Below are positions 21,301 through 29,340 of a stretch of 64,000 nt of DNA, in pieces. Position 1 is the first letter of the stretch. Every line of letters begins with the position of its first letter. The notes below the pieces were generated by a model. It ran no database searches. It saw only the letters and a program-made list of their open reading frames with translations, and was not told where the DNA came from. The position numbers were made by a program, and so were the translations under genes. Source of the stretch: Saccharomyces uvarum (Eukaryota > Ascomycota > Saccharomycetes > Saccharomycetales > Saccharomycetaceae); assembly GCA_947243795.1 (NCBI GenBank), contig OX365940.1, positions 248,001 to 312,000 on the forward strand. Direction: 5' to 3'.

Positions 21301-21638
21301 GGTGGAAACATTACGGTGAATTCTTAAGTTTACACAAAAACTACCGGAAGGCATTTCCTAGTGCAGTTAAACCAAAAAGCACGGCTGGTACCGCTAGTCA
21401 TATTCCACTTGGTGGTTTTATTGAAACTAAACGTGAGCAATCAGAGCAGCGACTCTCTGTTCAAATTAGGGCTTCTTCAAAAATTCTCAAAGAACTTGGA
21501 AGTGAGATATTTTCTGCTCATGAAAAGTTGGCTGAAGAACTAAGCAATTACATGGAATTCAGAAAAGCGTGTTTGGACCAACGTACTATTGTAGCATTTG
21601 CTTTAAAAAACATCAGCGTTCTCCAAGAATGTATATAA
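18366..21638 (+). CDS. VRL1: VARP-like VPS9-domain protein Vrl1 (intact)
   Basis: Vrl1 is a VPS9-domain exchange factor for endosomal Rab5-type GTPases that joins the sorting-nexin Vin1 in the VINE endosomal coat. In the S288C laboratory strain the locus is split into YML003W (290 codons) and YML002W (737 codons); here it is one frame of 1090 codons. The VPS9 domain is recognisable at about residues 240-440: the segment MDADTLISLFVLVV has an Asp at 373, the residue I recall as essential for the exchange activity, and GYAISTLEAVVCYF matches the end of VPS9 domains. Ankyrin-type repeats follow (about 465-700), with motifs such as GQSILSICITNNKNN and GSTLLIESIKAGN. The C-terminal third is helical. 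YPT7, the late-endosome Rab, lies next to it. Confidence 0.93.
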   Translation: MSIYHLPTLLNPLINAIFNCPEPDKSPLKKLFANLQTRRFILLAPPSDLLLNYHDVKTKLPLHELCYNADFINSHILLTTENSYINTTLRDDHYETLDGKTVVIQWKNNVIHTLNGFALRRRLKILDTKILPNFNDYFEGAEYFAILYIDQPLGCEFVSNDYLHCFNGYEETPKAARNAPNLLMDTSQLERSSFENILHIHPAWLTQLGQLFSNYRRVAPNNDPSKKMFEELVEQAFDGMKSDSLFKNFSNLYDLIHDYFELNLYEDIWSRLTIHFKGYEVDTENCKYFSVDQLLTDFYSKDFDSFKLSDITFIERRVSAASKNLQKLALSHSYAEKSKILVETLQHLSGTTDMGSHQPDLSNGFNNLTMDADTLISLFVLVVCRSEQKHLKSHLYYLQNFSNNSSSSKFGILGYAISTLEAVVCYFENFNKNNNNVTKANLLCNKTGDLLDKLSCENPTNEVNDLAAYKDILAYRNEQGQSILSICITNNKNNILLDVLFEYEALFPIEDILEDETIDGSTLLIESIKAGNIEATKILIKIMLFNCTDEELVTYINKTDKYARSVAHYLTHEMDVLRSIGSYINWKQKNSSGQTPLFSIFRSYDQPNYEEMVKVAFNIANSWYQRHNSSFDYSDHTDNKGNSLLHVLKTDVSILLQLTKLNINGENYKGLTPLMVYVKYKRLSNIDAITKDHRLILEKVQNSTFFTCFDYAKDRLVLSKIGERGANDSIFGLIYLHSLRYHNLNATVNVTSVSKTEEPFVTTVINMKTIQGLLRSIVKNNPFTFLPIDNYINGISHLNRSDLTIIGKADVRSLLHKLTNCFNVLLFLKKIPQNLFTDEASVLYWMRINTSRRNQKPPSKDNPKTMEPEEINMIQSFLRFNFDEISSFKASLNILRKILIFLSLKSSDFEDAYASLLKMGKKVTNGKAADAFTTIITNHKMFSDLSLNELLEHVRFLEECTIQLFNSIQTILFDKIPNWWKHYGEFLSLHKNYRKAFPSAVKPKSTAGTASHIPLGGFIETKREQSEQRLSVQIRASSKILKELGSEIFSAHEKLAEELSNYMEFRKACLDQRTIVAFALKNISVLQECI

Positions 21639-22080
21639 GCTTGCATAAATATCTCGATGTATCATTTAAGTCATCCCATTTATAGATTTTTCTTTTCCCC
21701 CTAATGACTAAGCAAGTGCAAAAAACCTCAAAGTATTGTAATTTTATTTTCCCATCAAAAACAGTGAACATGAGTTAAAGAAGAACAAAACGGTTTATAG
21801 GCGTTTAACTCAACATACCTGGTAGTGATATAATGGCTTCAGAATAGCCTTTCGATTTATAGGGCGGGTAATGCTCGAATCTCGCGCCATTAGTTTTCGC
21901 TTTGACTTACAGAAGAGGAGTTTCCTTTTATTAATCTGTACCTTTATCTTGTAGATGGAATAGTGGGCAGCCACGCAAAGGAACCGCATTGGAAGTTACC
22001 AACAAACAAGGCGAACAAGTCTATCCAGTCAACTCTTTACCCGCATAGAATCCCTGCTATAATCAAAAAACCAATAACTG
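21639..22080. promoter_or_regulatory. YPT7 promoter with two Reb1-type sites
   Basis: The 442-base gap between VRL1 and YPT7 carries CGGGTAA (21865-21871) and TTACCCG (22037-22043), both exact matches to the Reb1 core, in opposite orientations. The second is about 40 bases before the YPT7 ATG. Reb1 positions promoter nucleosomes and can also block readthrough, which would suit a gene just downstream of VRL1 on the same strand. Confidence 0.45.
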
Positions 22081-22707
22081 ATGTCTTCTAGAAAAAAGAA
22101 TATTCTGAAAGTGATCATCTTAGGTGACTCTGGCGTCGGGAAGACCTCCTTAATGCACCGTTATGTCAATGATAAGTATTCTCAACAGTATAAAGCTACA
22201 ATTGGAGCAGATTTTTTAACAAAGGAAGTTACAGTTGATGGTGATAAAGTGGCCACTATGCAAGTTTGGGATACTGCTGGACAGGAACGTTTCCAATCAC
22301 TGGGTGTTGCCTTCTATAGAGGCGCAGATTGTTGCGTTTTAGTCTACGACGTAACCAATGCCAGCTCGTTTGAAAACATTAAGTCTTGGCGGGATGAATT
22401 TTTAGTGCATGCCAATGTAAATTCACCAGAAACATTTCCATTTGTCATACTGGGAAACAAAATTGATGCTGAGGAATCTAAAAAAGTAGTATCAGAAAAG
22501 TCTGCTCAAGAACTTGCCAAGTCATTGGGAGATATTCCTTTGTTCTTGACCAGTGCCAAAAACGCCATTAACGTGGATACCGCCTTTGAGGAAATTGCAA
22601 GAAGCGCCCTACAACAAAATCAAGCTGACACAGAGGCTTTTGAAGATGACTATAATGATGCCATCAATATCCGCCTCGATGGGGAGAATAATTCTTGTAG
22701 CTGTTGA
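22081..22707 (+). CDS. YPT7: Rab7-type GTPase Ypt7
   Basis: Ypt7 is the Rab GTPase of late endosomes and vacuoles. It recruits HOPS for vacuole fusion and is activated by Mon1-Ccz1. The 208 residues equal the S. cerevisiae protein and appear nearly identical to it. Motifs: P-loop GDSGVGKT (15-22), switch I around ATIGADF, switch [15 protein letters not shown] for guanine recognition, and a C-terminal CSC for double geranylgeranylation. It is the last left-arm gene before the centromere. Confidence 0.99.
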   Translation: MSSRKKNILKVIILGDSGVGKTSLMHRYVNDKYSQQYKATIGADFLTKEVTVDGDKVATMQVWDTAGQERFQSLGVAFYRGADCCVLVYDVTNASSFENIKSWRDEFLVHANVNSPETFPFVILGNKIDAEESKKVVSEKSAQELAKSLGDIPLFLTSAKNAINVDTAFEEIARSALQQNQADTEAFEDDYNDAINIRLDGENNSCSC

Positions 22708-22924
22708 ACTGTCTACTGCTTAGTTGTGCTTTCTAGCGTATGTATTTTTATATATCATATCTTTAGAGATTAATAAAAAAGCAAAAAAAAAAACTACTGT
22801 TTTACGAATACACAATACCTTCAAATGTACAGTTTTCTAATTCTCGCATTCATAAAGCTTCAAAATCGACAATCGACAATCTACAGTCGAAAATAGTATA
22901 ATATAGTATTTGATTTTATTCCAT
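22708..22924. other. YPT7 3' flank up to CEN13
   Basis: AT-rich gap with an A-run (about 22780-22793) suitable for YPT7 3' end formation and the repeated CGACAATC (about 22866-22881). No gene is visible. Confidence 0.6.
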
Positions 22925-23043
22925 ATCACATGACTACCTTCTACTTATACAAGTATTTTATTTATATTTTTAAAATATTTATAGCAAAACACATAAAGTA
23001 GTATTTCTAATTATTAAAGTTTTTGATCTCCGAACATATAATA
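22925..23043 (+). other. CEN13: Point centromere CEN13 (CDEI-CDEII-CDEIII)
   Basis: CDEI is ATCACATG (22925-22932), an exact match to RTCACRTG, the Cbf1 site. CDEII is the following 85 bases, about 84 percent A+T, the length expected for a yeast point centromere that wraps one Cse4 nucleosome. CDEIII starts about 23018 and reads AGTTTTTGATCTCCGAAC, with the essential CCG (23030-23032) for the CBF3 complex. Its position between YPT7 and CDC5 is exactly that of CEN13. CDEIII differs from the consensus at a few places, including the first base, one T changed to C before CCG and one A changed to C after CCGAA. Confidence 0.93.
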
Positions 23044-24060
23044 TAGTTTGTTTATGAAGAACTGGCGAAAAAGATATTCGGCCGCGTGCAGTTCTTTACA
23101 GTAGTTGCGAAACTATGTTAATAAAGACGAGTTAATTGAGATGAAAAATTCGTTTATCGAGTGTTTGAGTAACCTGTAGCAAAGCACGTACAACTAGAAG
23201 TTTGCTGTGTATGCTCTTAATGGTGCTAAAGGTGGAATTTTATTTTTGAGAAAAAAATTTAGCTGTTTGTTCATAAAAGAGCTCCAATTCTATAGCACTG
23301 TATCGTGATAACAATCTATTATATCGGGGATTCGATCAGGAGAAGCAACAACTGTGAGCTAATTCGCCATTTTCCTATTCAAAGCTAGGAAAAACGAGTA
23401 AGTTACAAATAGCCGATAGTAGCCCCATCGTAAAACTATTAGACAAAGTGATATTATTCAAGAAGTAAAAAATACTCTAGATAGAAGAATTAACTTTTTT
23501 AAAATCTGCTTAAATTTTTAATTCTCAAGAAATAAAGTAATGGCACTTTGTTTATGAGCTTTTTCCTTTTTGGGGCCAAAATAAAGAAAAAGAGACTTGT
23601 TGGTGTGCAGTATCGAATTTTAATAAGATATTGCTTTAGATAAATAAGCTTATGAATAATTTATTCAACTGTATGTTCAAGAGTGATAAGAAGGGCCACG
23701 AGTAAGGCTTTAAGCGGCTTCTACGCACATTAGGTGTTTTGTTATATTTGTCATTTTTTTATACGCTATATATAAATCATACGGCGGCAATAACTTTGTT
23801 AACAGATAATTTTTTCCGAATCCGCAGTTTTAGAAGTACATATTATCTTTGTTAAAGCCTTGATAAAGAAGAATATACCTGAATAAAGGGCTTGTTTAAT
23901 TGCAAAAAAACATTTATAAAGGGGTATTAATGCTAAGGGGTAATTATTATATATTATTTTCGTAATGGACAAGATAATTTAATTGATTATATATTAGTTA
24001 TTACGAGGGCCCAATCAATGGACCAGTAAAATTGTTTCGTATGTTTATTTTGTTATTAAT
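23044..24060. other. Pericentromeric spacer between CEN13 and CDC5
   Basis: About 1 kb of AT-rich DNA without a convincing frame, next to the centromere and the CDC5 3' end. I recognise no tRNA, LTR or snoRNA here. It is unusually gene-poor for this window, in keeping with the flanks of yeast centromeres. Confidence 0.7.
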
Positions 24061-26178
24061 TCAGTCTACGGTAACAATTGTGGATTTCTGCTTCAAACCT
24101 TCCTTTATTAATGTTAACTTTTCTCTAAAATTGCTTTCGGGATATCCTGGGATTTCACCATATTTCAACACTTCAACCAAAGGATATGTAGTGCTCTCAT
24201 GAGATGGAGAGATGTAGGTGACTAATTTCCCTCCATCGGAAATTGCCATTTTGTGATGGTCTTTAAAGTTGAACTGAAAAGTACCGTCACTTAATTCAAA
24301 CATGACGAACGGTTTGTACCTTGTATACCTTCTCAAAAACACGTCATCTTTATGATATTCCTCTCTACCAAAAGTAGAAACACGACTTAAATTAGCCTTC
24401 ATGTATTTGGCAAAGAAATCAACTACTTCTAAATGTCTGCTTAGCTCGCGTGGTTTTTCACTCAATAAATAGTGGCTTGCTACCCAACCTTCTCTATCAT
24501 CATAACTAATGTACCAGAATTCTTCCGCATCTGCCAATCGGAGAACTGTGGTACCGTTATTGAATAAGACGCCAATATCCTCTGTTGATAACTGATAAGA
24601 AAAGCCGTGTTTGTTGGAGTAGTCAACCCATTTGGTAACTATCATTGGATGTTTGATTTTGGGCAGTCTTGATTTCGGAAGACCTCCCATTTTGTATTGA
24701 GCTTCTGCCTCTACAATACCATTTAAGGTAAGGTGGCACTCACTGGCTAGTATTCTTAGCGAGATTTCTGATTTAATCACATTAGTCGATGTAGCTATTA
24801 ACTCTTTTCTCAAAACAGCTTGTTGTGCTCTGCGTATTCTTGCTTCACGGGCCAAATCATTCAATCTTCTTTGAGCTTCTATATCAACAACTTCTTTATA
24901 TTTTTGTTTGGTCCCGCCAGGGGATAAGGAATGAGGTAAAAATGGTCTAGTTTGTTGATATTCTTCTAATTTGTCAATACTAGATTTAATTGACGATATA
25001 TAATCCCTCTTTTGACGTTGGCTTTTATCGATACTCATGGGTTCCAATAATAGAGATTTTTCCATACAGTCTTTGAAATTAATTAGTGATTGCTCTTCTG
25101 GAATATTGTCGAAATTCGATGCCTCGGACATAACTGTTGAAGGTATGGATGGTGGGAAAGTTCCTCTAAACCATACGTAATCCATGATTTCTGTCAAAGA
25201 GGGTCTTTCTATTGGATCTAAAGATAAAATATCTCTTATTAAAATTTTACCTTCGTCTGAAATTGGCTTATCTTTGGGAAATGAAAAATCACGACATTTA
25301 ATTCTTTCATAAATAGTGTTTACGTCTCTTGCTTGGAATGGAGGTTTACCGATCAACAAAGCATAAAGCATAACACCTAAAGACCAGATATCTACTTCAA
25401 ATGAATGTCCGGAATGTTTCCCCATTAGCACTTCTGGAGCAATGTAGTTAGGTGTACCACAAATAGTATATTTACGTTCACTTTCGTTTGCCAATACAGC
25501 TGCTAAACCGAAATCACCGATCTTTAAATTGTAATTCGAATCGAAGAAGATATTACCAAGCTTTAAATCTCTATGTATAACTCTTCGTGAATGCATATAC
25601 TTGATTGCACCACATATTTGAGTGGTGAAAAATCTAACTTCTGGTTCCGTTAGAACTTTTCTTCTCTTTAATAGTTCCATTAATGATCCGTTGGGGCATA
25701 TTTCCAATAAGATATAAACATTGCTGTCATCTTCAAAACAATCAACGAATTGAACGATATTCGGATGAGCCATACTTTTATGGATCTGAATCTCTGATAA
25801 AAGTTTCTTCCTTGTCTTTTCTGATTTTATTGAAGCTTTAGCAACTGTTTTGGCAGCGAATATTTCACCAGAATCATCTTTGATTTGGAAACAACGAGCA
25901 AAGCCACCTTCTCCAAGAAAATGACCTCTGTGGTAGTCCTTACCTCTTGTTTTGATTAGTGAAGGTGGGGTTTTGCACAGGGCGGATAACTTCTCTCTCT
26001 TCTTTTTTTGTGCTGGTTGGTGGTGGTTGTCATTATTTGAATCTAGCCTCTTTGTTTGCTTTAAGTGATTTTCTTTGCCTGCGAGGTCTGGAGCATTTCC
26101 CTTAATTGGGGTGTGAACTAGTTTAGAACGGGTATTCAATTGTTTGTCATTGATAGCTTTAAGAGGACCCAACGACAT
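24061..26178 (-). CDS. CDC5: Polo-like kinase Cdc5
   Basis: Cdc5 is the only yeast polo kinase and drives mitotic exit, cohesin cleavage, cytokinesis and adaptation to DNA damage. The 705 residues equal S. cerevisiae Cdc5. The kinase domain spans about 82-337: glycine loop GEGGFARCF (89-97), catalytic Lys110, HRDLKLGN with Asp204, DFG (222-224), and the activation-loop Thr in KYTICGT (238 and 242). Two RxxL destruction boxes are near the N-terminus (residues 17-20 and 61-64), consistent with APC-Cdh1 turnover. The C-terminal polo-box domain keeps the Trp of WVDYSNKHG and the His-x-Lys pair in KDHHKMAIS used to bind phosphopeptides. A Mcm1-Fkh-like element upstream fits its known G2/M transcription. 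Confidence 0.98.
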   Translation of the reverse strand: MSLGPLKAINDKQLNTRSKLVHTPIKGNAPDLAGKENHLKQTKRLDSNNDNHHQPAQKKKREKLSALCKTPPSLIKTRGKDYHRGHFLGEGGFARCFQIKDDSGEIFAAKTVAKASIKSEKTRKKLLSEIQIHKSMAHPNIVQFVDCFEDDSNVYILLEICPNGSLMELLKRRKVLTEPEVRFFTTQICGAIKYMHSRRVIHRDLKLGNIFFDSNYNLKIGDFGLAAVLANESERKYTICGTPNYIAPEVLMGKHSGHSFEVDIWSLGVMLYALLIGKPPFQARDVNTIYERIKCRDFSFPKDKPISDEGKILIRDILSLDPIERPSLTEIMDYVWFRGTFPPSIPSTVMSEASNFDNIPEEQSLINFKDCMEKSLLLEPMSIDKSQRQKRDYISSIKSSIDKLEEYQQTRPFLPHSLSPGGTKQKYKEVVDIEAQRRLNDLAREARIRRAQQAVLRKELIATSTNVIKSEISLRILASECHLTLNGIVEAEAQYKMGGLPKSRLPKIKHPMIVTKWVDYSNKHGFSYQLSTEDIGVLFNNGTTVLRLADAEEFWYISYDDREGWVASHYLLSEKPRELSRHLEVVDFFAKYMKANLSRVSTFGREEYHKDDVFLRRYTRYKPFVMFELSDGTFQFNFKDHHKMAISDGGKLVTYISPSHESTTYPLVEVLKYGEIPGYPESNFREKLTLIKEGLKQKSTIVTVD

Positions 26179-27515
26179 ATCGAATGGACTTGATCTTACT
26201 CTGTTGTGTTTTGCCCACGGCTATGATTCAATTTCTTTACGAATAACGAGTGGAAGCGATTACCGATAAAAGAAAGAGGGTATATATATAAAAAGTGTAG
26301 AAGAGGTGAAGTTTTTGTGTACAAAAAGATAGTTTTCAGGCTTAACTATTGAAACTTGGCTATGCGGTTTAACTTTTTTGTCTTTTCTTTTTTTCAAGTT
26401 TCCTTAAAGGCTAATGTATTATTATGCCACAAAATTGAAGAAAAAATGAAAAATGGAGAAGAGAAACAGAATTCGGATTTTGACACAAAAGCTTATTGTT
26501 CTTTGAAACAACCACTTATACTGGATTCACTCTATCGACTACGCTATACGTTATCTATATTGAATCAAGTAGCACAAGAAAGAAGGGTTTGAGTTATGCC
26601 TTGTTCAAAGGATATACATTCTAAGATCATCCCAGGTCCTCGAGATATTTATTTGTTCTATATTTTGAAATTCCTTTATTGGGTTTGTTTTGTTTTGACC
26701 CTTTTAGGAAAGTCCTTGAAAGCAAGAAAAAAATTTCTGGCCGGGTGATTAATTATTGGATCATCGCGCGGGTAATGTCCCTCGTTTTATGAACCACTTC
26801 ACAGCTGTTAAAGGTTCAAGCGAGTATTCCGAGGGTACAGCATTTGCCCCAACTTGCAGCACAAAACCTTTTTCGGATGCTACCGGTAGCACCGGTTTGC
26901 AAAAATGCTGGACTTGTGTTGTTAATTAGTAGTTTAGTAAGTACTAATTAGTAGCTCTTTCTTAAAATATATAAGAGAGGTATATAAGACACACGCCAAT
27001 TGGTTATATGAAACCCAATGGTTCGGGCAGAATTCAGAACATTGACAATAAGTTATCAGGTATAACCCATCTCCTGTTAATTTCTGGTCAATTAATAGAT
27101 CTCTATCCTTATCTTCACTAATTACCAGATTTGGTTATCTGTATCATAATGAAAAAAAGGCAATAAATAATAACGATATATTATGTTAATATTATTTGTC
27201 CGAAATCTCTTATTCCAACAGCTTGCTCCCTTCAACTCCTTCTCCCGCTTCCAGAGAGTTCTAGCACTTTTATTCGGCTGAAGATTATTAATGGGGCATC
27301 TTCATTTTCCGAGATTCGGCTATATGACATGGCTCTTTTTACGGCAGACGCTACCTTTGAACAAAGTATAAAACAGAAGCGCTTTTTCGTCCCACCGCAA
27401 TATCCGCGGTCTATATAAACCAAGCACTCGTTGATTTCATTTATTTTAGAGAAGGAACCATATCCCGAGCGAGAAGGAAACAAACAACAAGCAAAAGAAG
27501 ATAACTAATTTAAAC
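26179..27515. promoter_or_regulatory. CDC5-MIX17 divergent intergenic region
   Basis: About 1.3 kb between divergent genes. Near CDC5 is a TATATATATA element (about 26281-26290). A Mcm1-Fkh-like module lies at 26673-26708 and a Reb1-type CGGGTAA at 26769-26775. The pair ACCGGTAGCACCGGT forms a short inverted repeat near 26882-26896. Frames of about 80 codons on either strand overlap promoter sequence and show no family resemblance; S. cerevisiae has a doubtful small ORF (YMR001C-A) in the equivalent gap. Confidence 0.55.
26673..26708 (-). promoter_or_regulatory. Candidate Mcm1-Fkh2 module for CDC5
   Basis: Two matches to the Mcm1 P-box CCYWWWNNRG, CCTTTATTGG (26673-26682) and CCCTTTTAGG (26699-26708), flank a run that on the CDC5 strand reads AAAACAAAACAAAC, a forkhead-like sequence. 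CDC5 belongs to the CLB2 cluster controlled by Mcm1, Fkh2 and Ndd1 in G2/M. The module lies about 500 bases upstream of the start, farther than is usual. Confidence 0.4.
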
Positions 27516-27980
27516 ATGGCACGTTCAAGAGGTTCATCTAGACAGACGTCTAGACCAAGAAACACCCAAACCAGATCTGCTTCCACGATGGCGGCCCCAG
27601 GCCACCCACAACAGCAACCAAATGCTTATTCACACCCTCCTGCTGCGAGTACGCAGACAAGGCAACCAGGTATGTTTGCACAAATGGCCTCTACTGCCGC
27701 CGGTGTTGCCGTTGGTAGTACCATCGGCCATACTCTAGGTGCCGGTATTACGGGGATGTTTTCCGGATCCGGGTCCGAAACCGCTCCTGTTGAGCAACAA
27801 CAACAAAATATGAGCAACGCCTCAAGCCAGACCCAAATGGACCAACAGATGGGGAGAACTTGCGAAATAGATGCAAGAAACTTTACCCGTTGTTTGGATG
27901 AAAATAATGGGAACTTTCAGATTTGTGATTTTTACTTGCAGCAACTAAAAGCCTGCCAAGAAGCTGCACGTCAGTATTAA
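27516..27980 (+). CDS. MIX17: Twin CX9C intermembrane-space protein Mix17
   Basis: Mix17 is a Mia40 substrate of the mitochondrial intermembrane space and the yeast relative of human CHCHD2/CHCHD10; it supports respiration. The 154 residues compare with 156 in S. cerevisiae. The N-terminus is basic and rich in Ser, Arg and Gln. A glycine/alanine-rich hydrophobic segment follows (about 50-85). The C-terminal CHCH domain has two exact CX9C motifs, CEIDARNFTRC and CDFYLQQLKAC, spaced ten residues apart. The ATG at 27516 is the first in frame and gives the conserved MARSRGSSRQ start. Confidence 0.96.
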   Translation: MARSRGSSRQTSRPRNTQTRSASTMAAPGHPQQQPNAYSHPPAASTQTRQPGMFAQMASTAAGVAVGSTIGHTLGAGITGMFSGSGSETAPVEQQQQNMSNASSQTQMDQQMGRTCEIDARNFTRCLDENNGNFQICDFYLQQLKACQEAARQY

Positions 27981-28414
27981 AGCTGAGAGCTCAAAAGGAT
28001 TAGAAAATATTCACAAGTCGTACATTCGGAAAAATCTTATTATTCAAGCCATATTTAAACCTTTTTCTTTGGGGTTTCAAACAGAATCTGCGTACCTTGT
28101 GAGGAAAAAGGGAAAAATTTAAAGAAATAAAACAGACCAAAGATTGCGCCATTTATATGGATATCCGTCTGTTTTATGTGTATGTAAATAACTCTATAAA
28201 CTAAATTATTCGATGTACTTATTTCATCATATCTCGCTATTGCTGCGTGGTGTGGCTGGAATTTCCGAAAAAAAACCTCAACAGGGCAGGGTAACGCGCC
28301 GCCTTCGAAGGCTTTGTTTATTTACTTTATTTATGCTCTTCTCGAAATTTATGATTCCCATTCTTACTTAAAGCACATTCAAATGAAAAGGGCTGAGCTT
28401 TCGAGGTGAGAGCT
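27981..28414. other. MIX17-AIM34 intergenic region
   Basis: Gap of 434 bases between tandem genes. It has a MIX17 3' flank, an A-run in TTTCCGAAAAAAAACC (about 28262-28277) and a GC-richer stretch at about 28282-28312. No feature beyond promoter and terminator sequence is evident. Confidence 0.6.
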
Positions 28415-29029
28415 ATGTCATTGTCTTTATTCAGCAAGTTTGTTTTACAAAAATCGCCAGGCAGACCAACGCTTGGACTAGGAAGATTTGTATCTTTACC
28501 GTATACTTCATTGCTAAAACGGCCCAATGCTCCCTGTTTATATGTACATAGATATGTACACAGTACACAAACGAAGAGCCATTTAACCTTCATATTAAAC
28601 AGTAATGATATGATTTCTTTCCAAAAATTTACAGTAAAAATACTAAAGGAGCAGTGCAAATCAAGGGGGTTAAAGTTATCTGGTCGCAAGTCCGATCTAT
28701 TACAAAGACTTATCACATACGATTCCCGTTCATATATGAAAAAAAACTCAAAACTACAGAATGAACCCACCAGTAGTCTACTTGCAGACAAACCAATAAA
28801 AGTTAATAGTACGCACCTCAGTGAAAAAATCCCTAAAATAATTGACAAAAAGCATTTCTCCGTGCAGAAAGCATCTACTATCCAGTCTCCTTGCGAAGTT
28901 CATCAACGCTTTCAGGATGCAGACTTACAATTAAGAGATAAGATATTTTTAGTAGGATTTGTTATGGTATCGTGTCTTTGGTGGAACCTCGAAGCTCAGG
29001 AATCTAAACCTACCATTGGTCACCATTAA
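28415..29029 (+). CDS. AIM34: Mitochondrial SAP-domain protein Aim34
   Basis: Aim34 is a mitochondrial protein of unknown molecular role; mutants show altered mitochondrial inheritance. I chose the ATG at 28415, giving 204 residues (198 in S. cerevisiae), rather than the GTG three codons upstream. The start MSLSLFSKFVLQKSPGR is a typical mitochondrial presequence. A SAP domain lies at about 75-110, with the pattern LKEQCKSRGLKLSGRKSDLL. A hydrophobic helix near the C-terminus (about 175-192, KIFLVGFVMVSCLWW) suggests anchoring in the inner membrane. Confidence 0.92.
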   Translation: MSLSLFSKFVLQKSPGRPTLGLGRFVSLPYTSLLKRPNAPCLYVHRYVHSTQTKSHLTFILNSNDMISFQKFTVKILKEQCKSRGLKLSGRKSDLLQRLITYDSRSYMKKNSKLQNEPTSSLLADKPIKVNSTHLSEKIPKIIDKKHFSVQKASTIQSPCEVHQRFQDADLQLRDKIFLVGFVMVSCLWWNLEAQESKPTIGHH

Positions 29030-29340
29030 CAAAATATTCACACTGTAATTACTAGAACTGTATATTCTTTCATAATTTATTTTTCGAAACTAAGACATTC
29101 TTTACTTCGTATCTTCATCAGTCGCCGTTGATCTAGGTCATCTCGTCATTGCTGTCGTTTTTGGCTAAAGTAGGCGCCGTTACGAACATGCCAAAAAAAA
29201 AATAAAGAAGAAAAAATACTATGGAAACAGGGTGAAGACCGCTTCTTGTCACCGAGTCTACAAGAGGAGTAGTTGTAAAGGCAACCAAAAAACAGCAATC
29301 AGATTTGAATTCCAAAAAAGCATATTTAAGACAAAAAGTA
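29030..29340. other. AIM34-MVP1 intergenic region
   Basis: Gap of 311 bases between tandem genes. The frame upstream of the MVP1 ATG stays open for 12 codons but begins with TTG, so it is leader, not coding. There is an A-run at about 29192-29201. Nothing else is visible. Confidence 0.6.

Noticed and set aside
22960-22970. Exact ARS consensus ATTTATATTTT
   Set aside because: It lies within CDEII, where such AT strings are expected by chance; no supporting B element was identified.
26356-26592. 78-codon plus-strand frame upstream of CDC5
   Set aside because: Low-complexity Phe/Lys-rich start in promoter DNA without family resemblance.
27232-27483. 83-codon minus-strand frame in the MIX17 promoter
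   Set aside because: It overlaps the region just before MIX17, has no match, and could be chance; it may relate to the doubtful YMR001C-A but I cannot show it.
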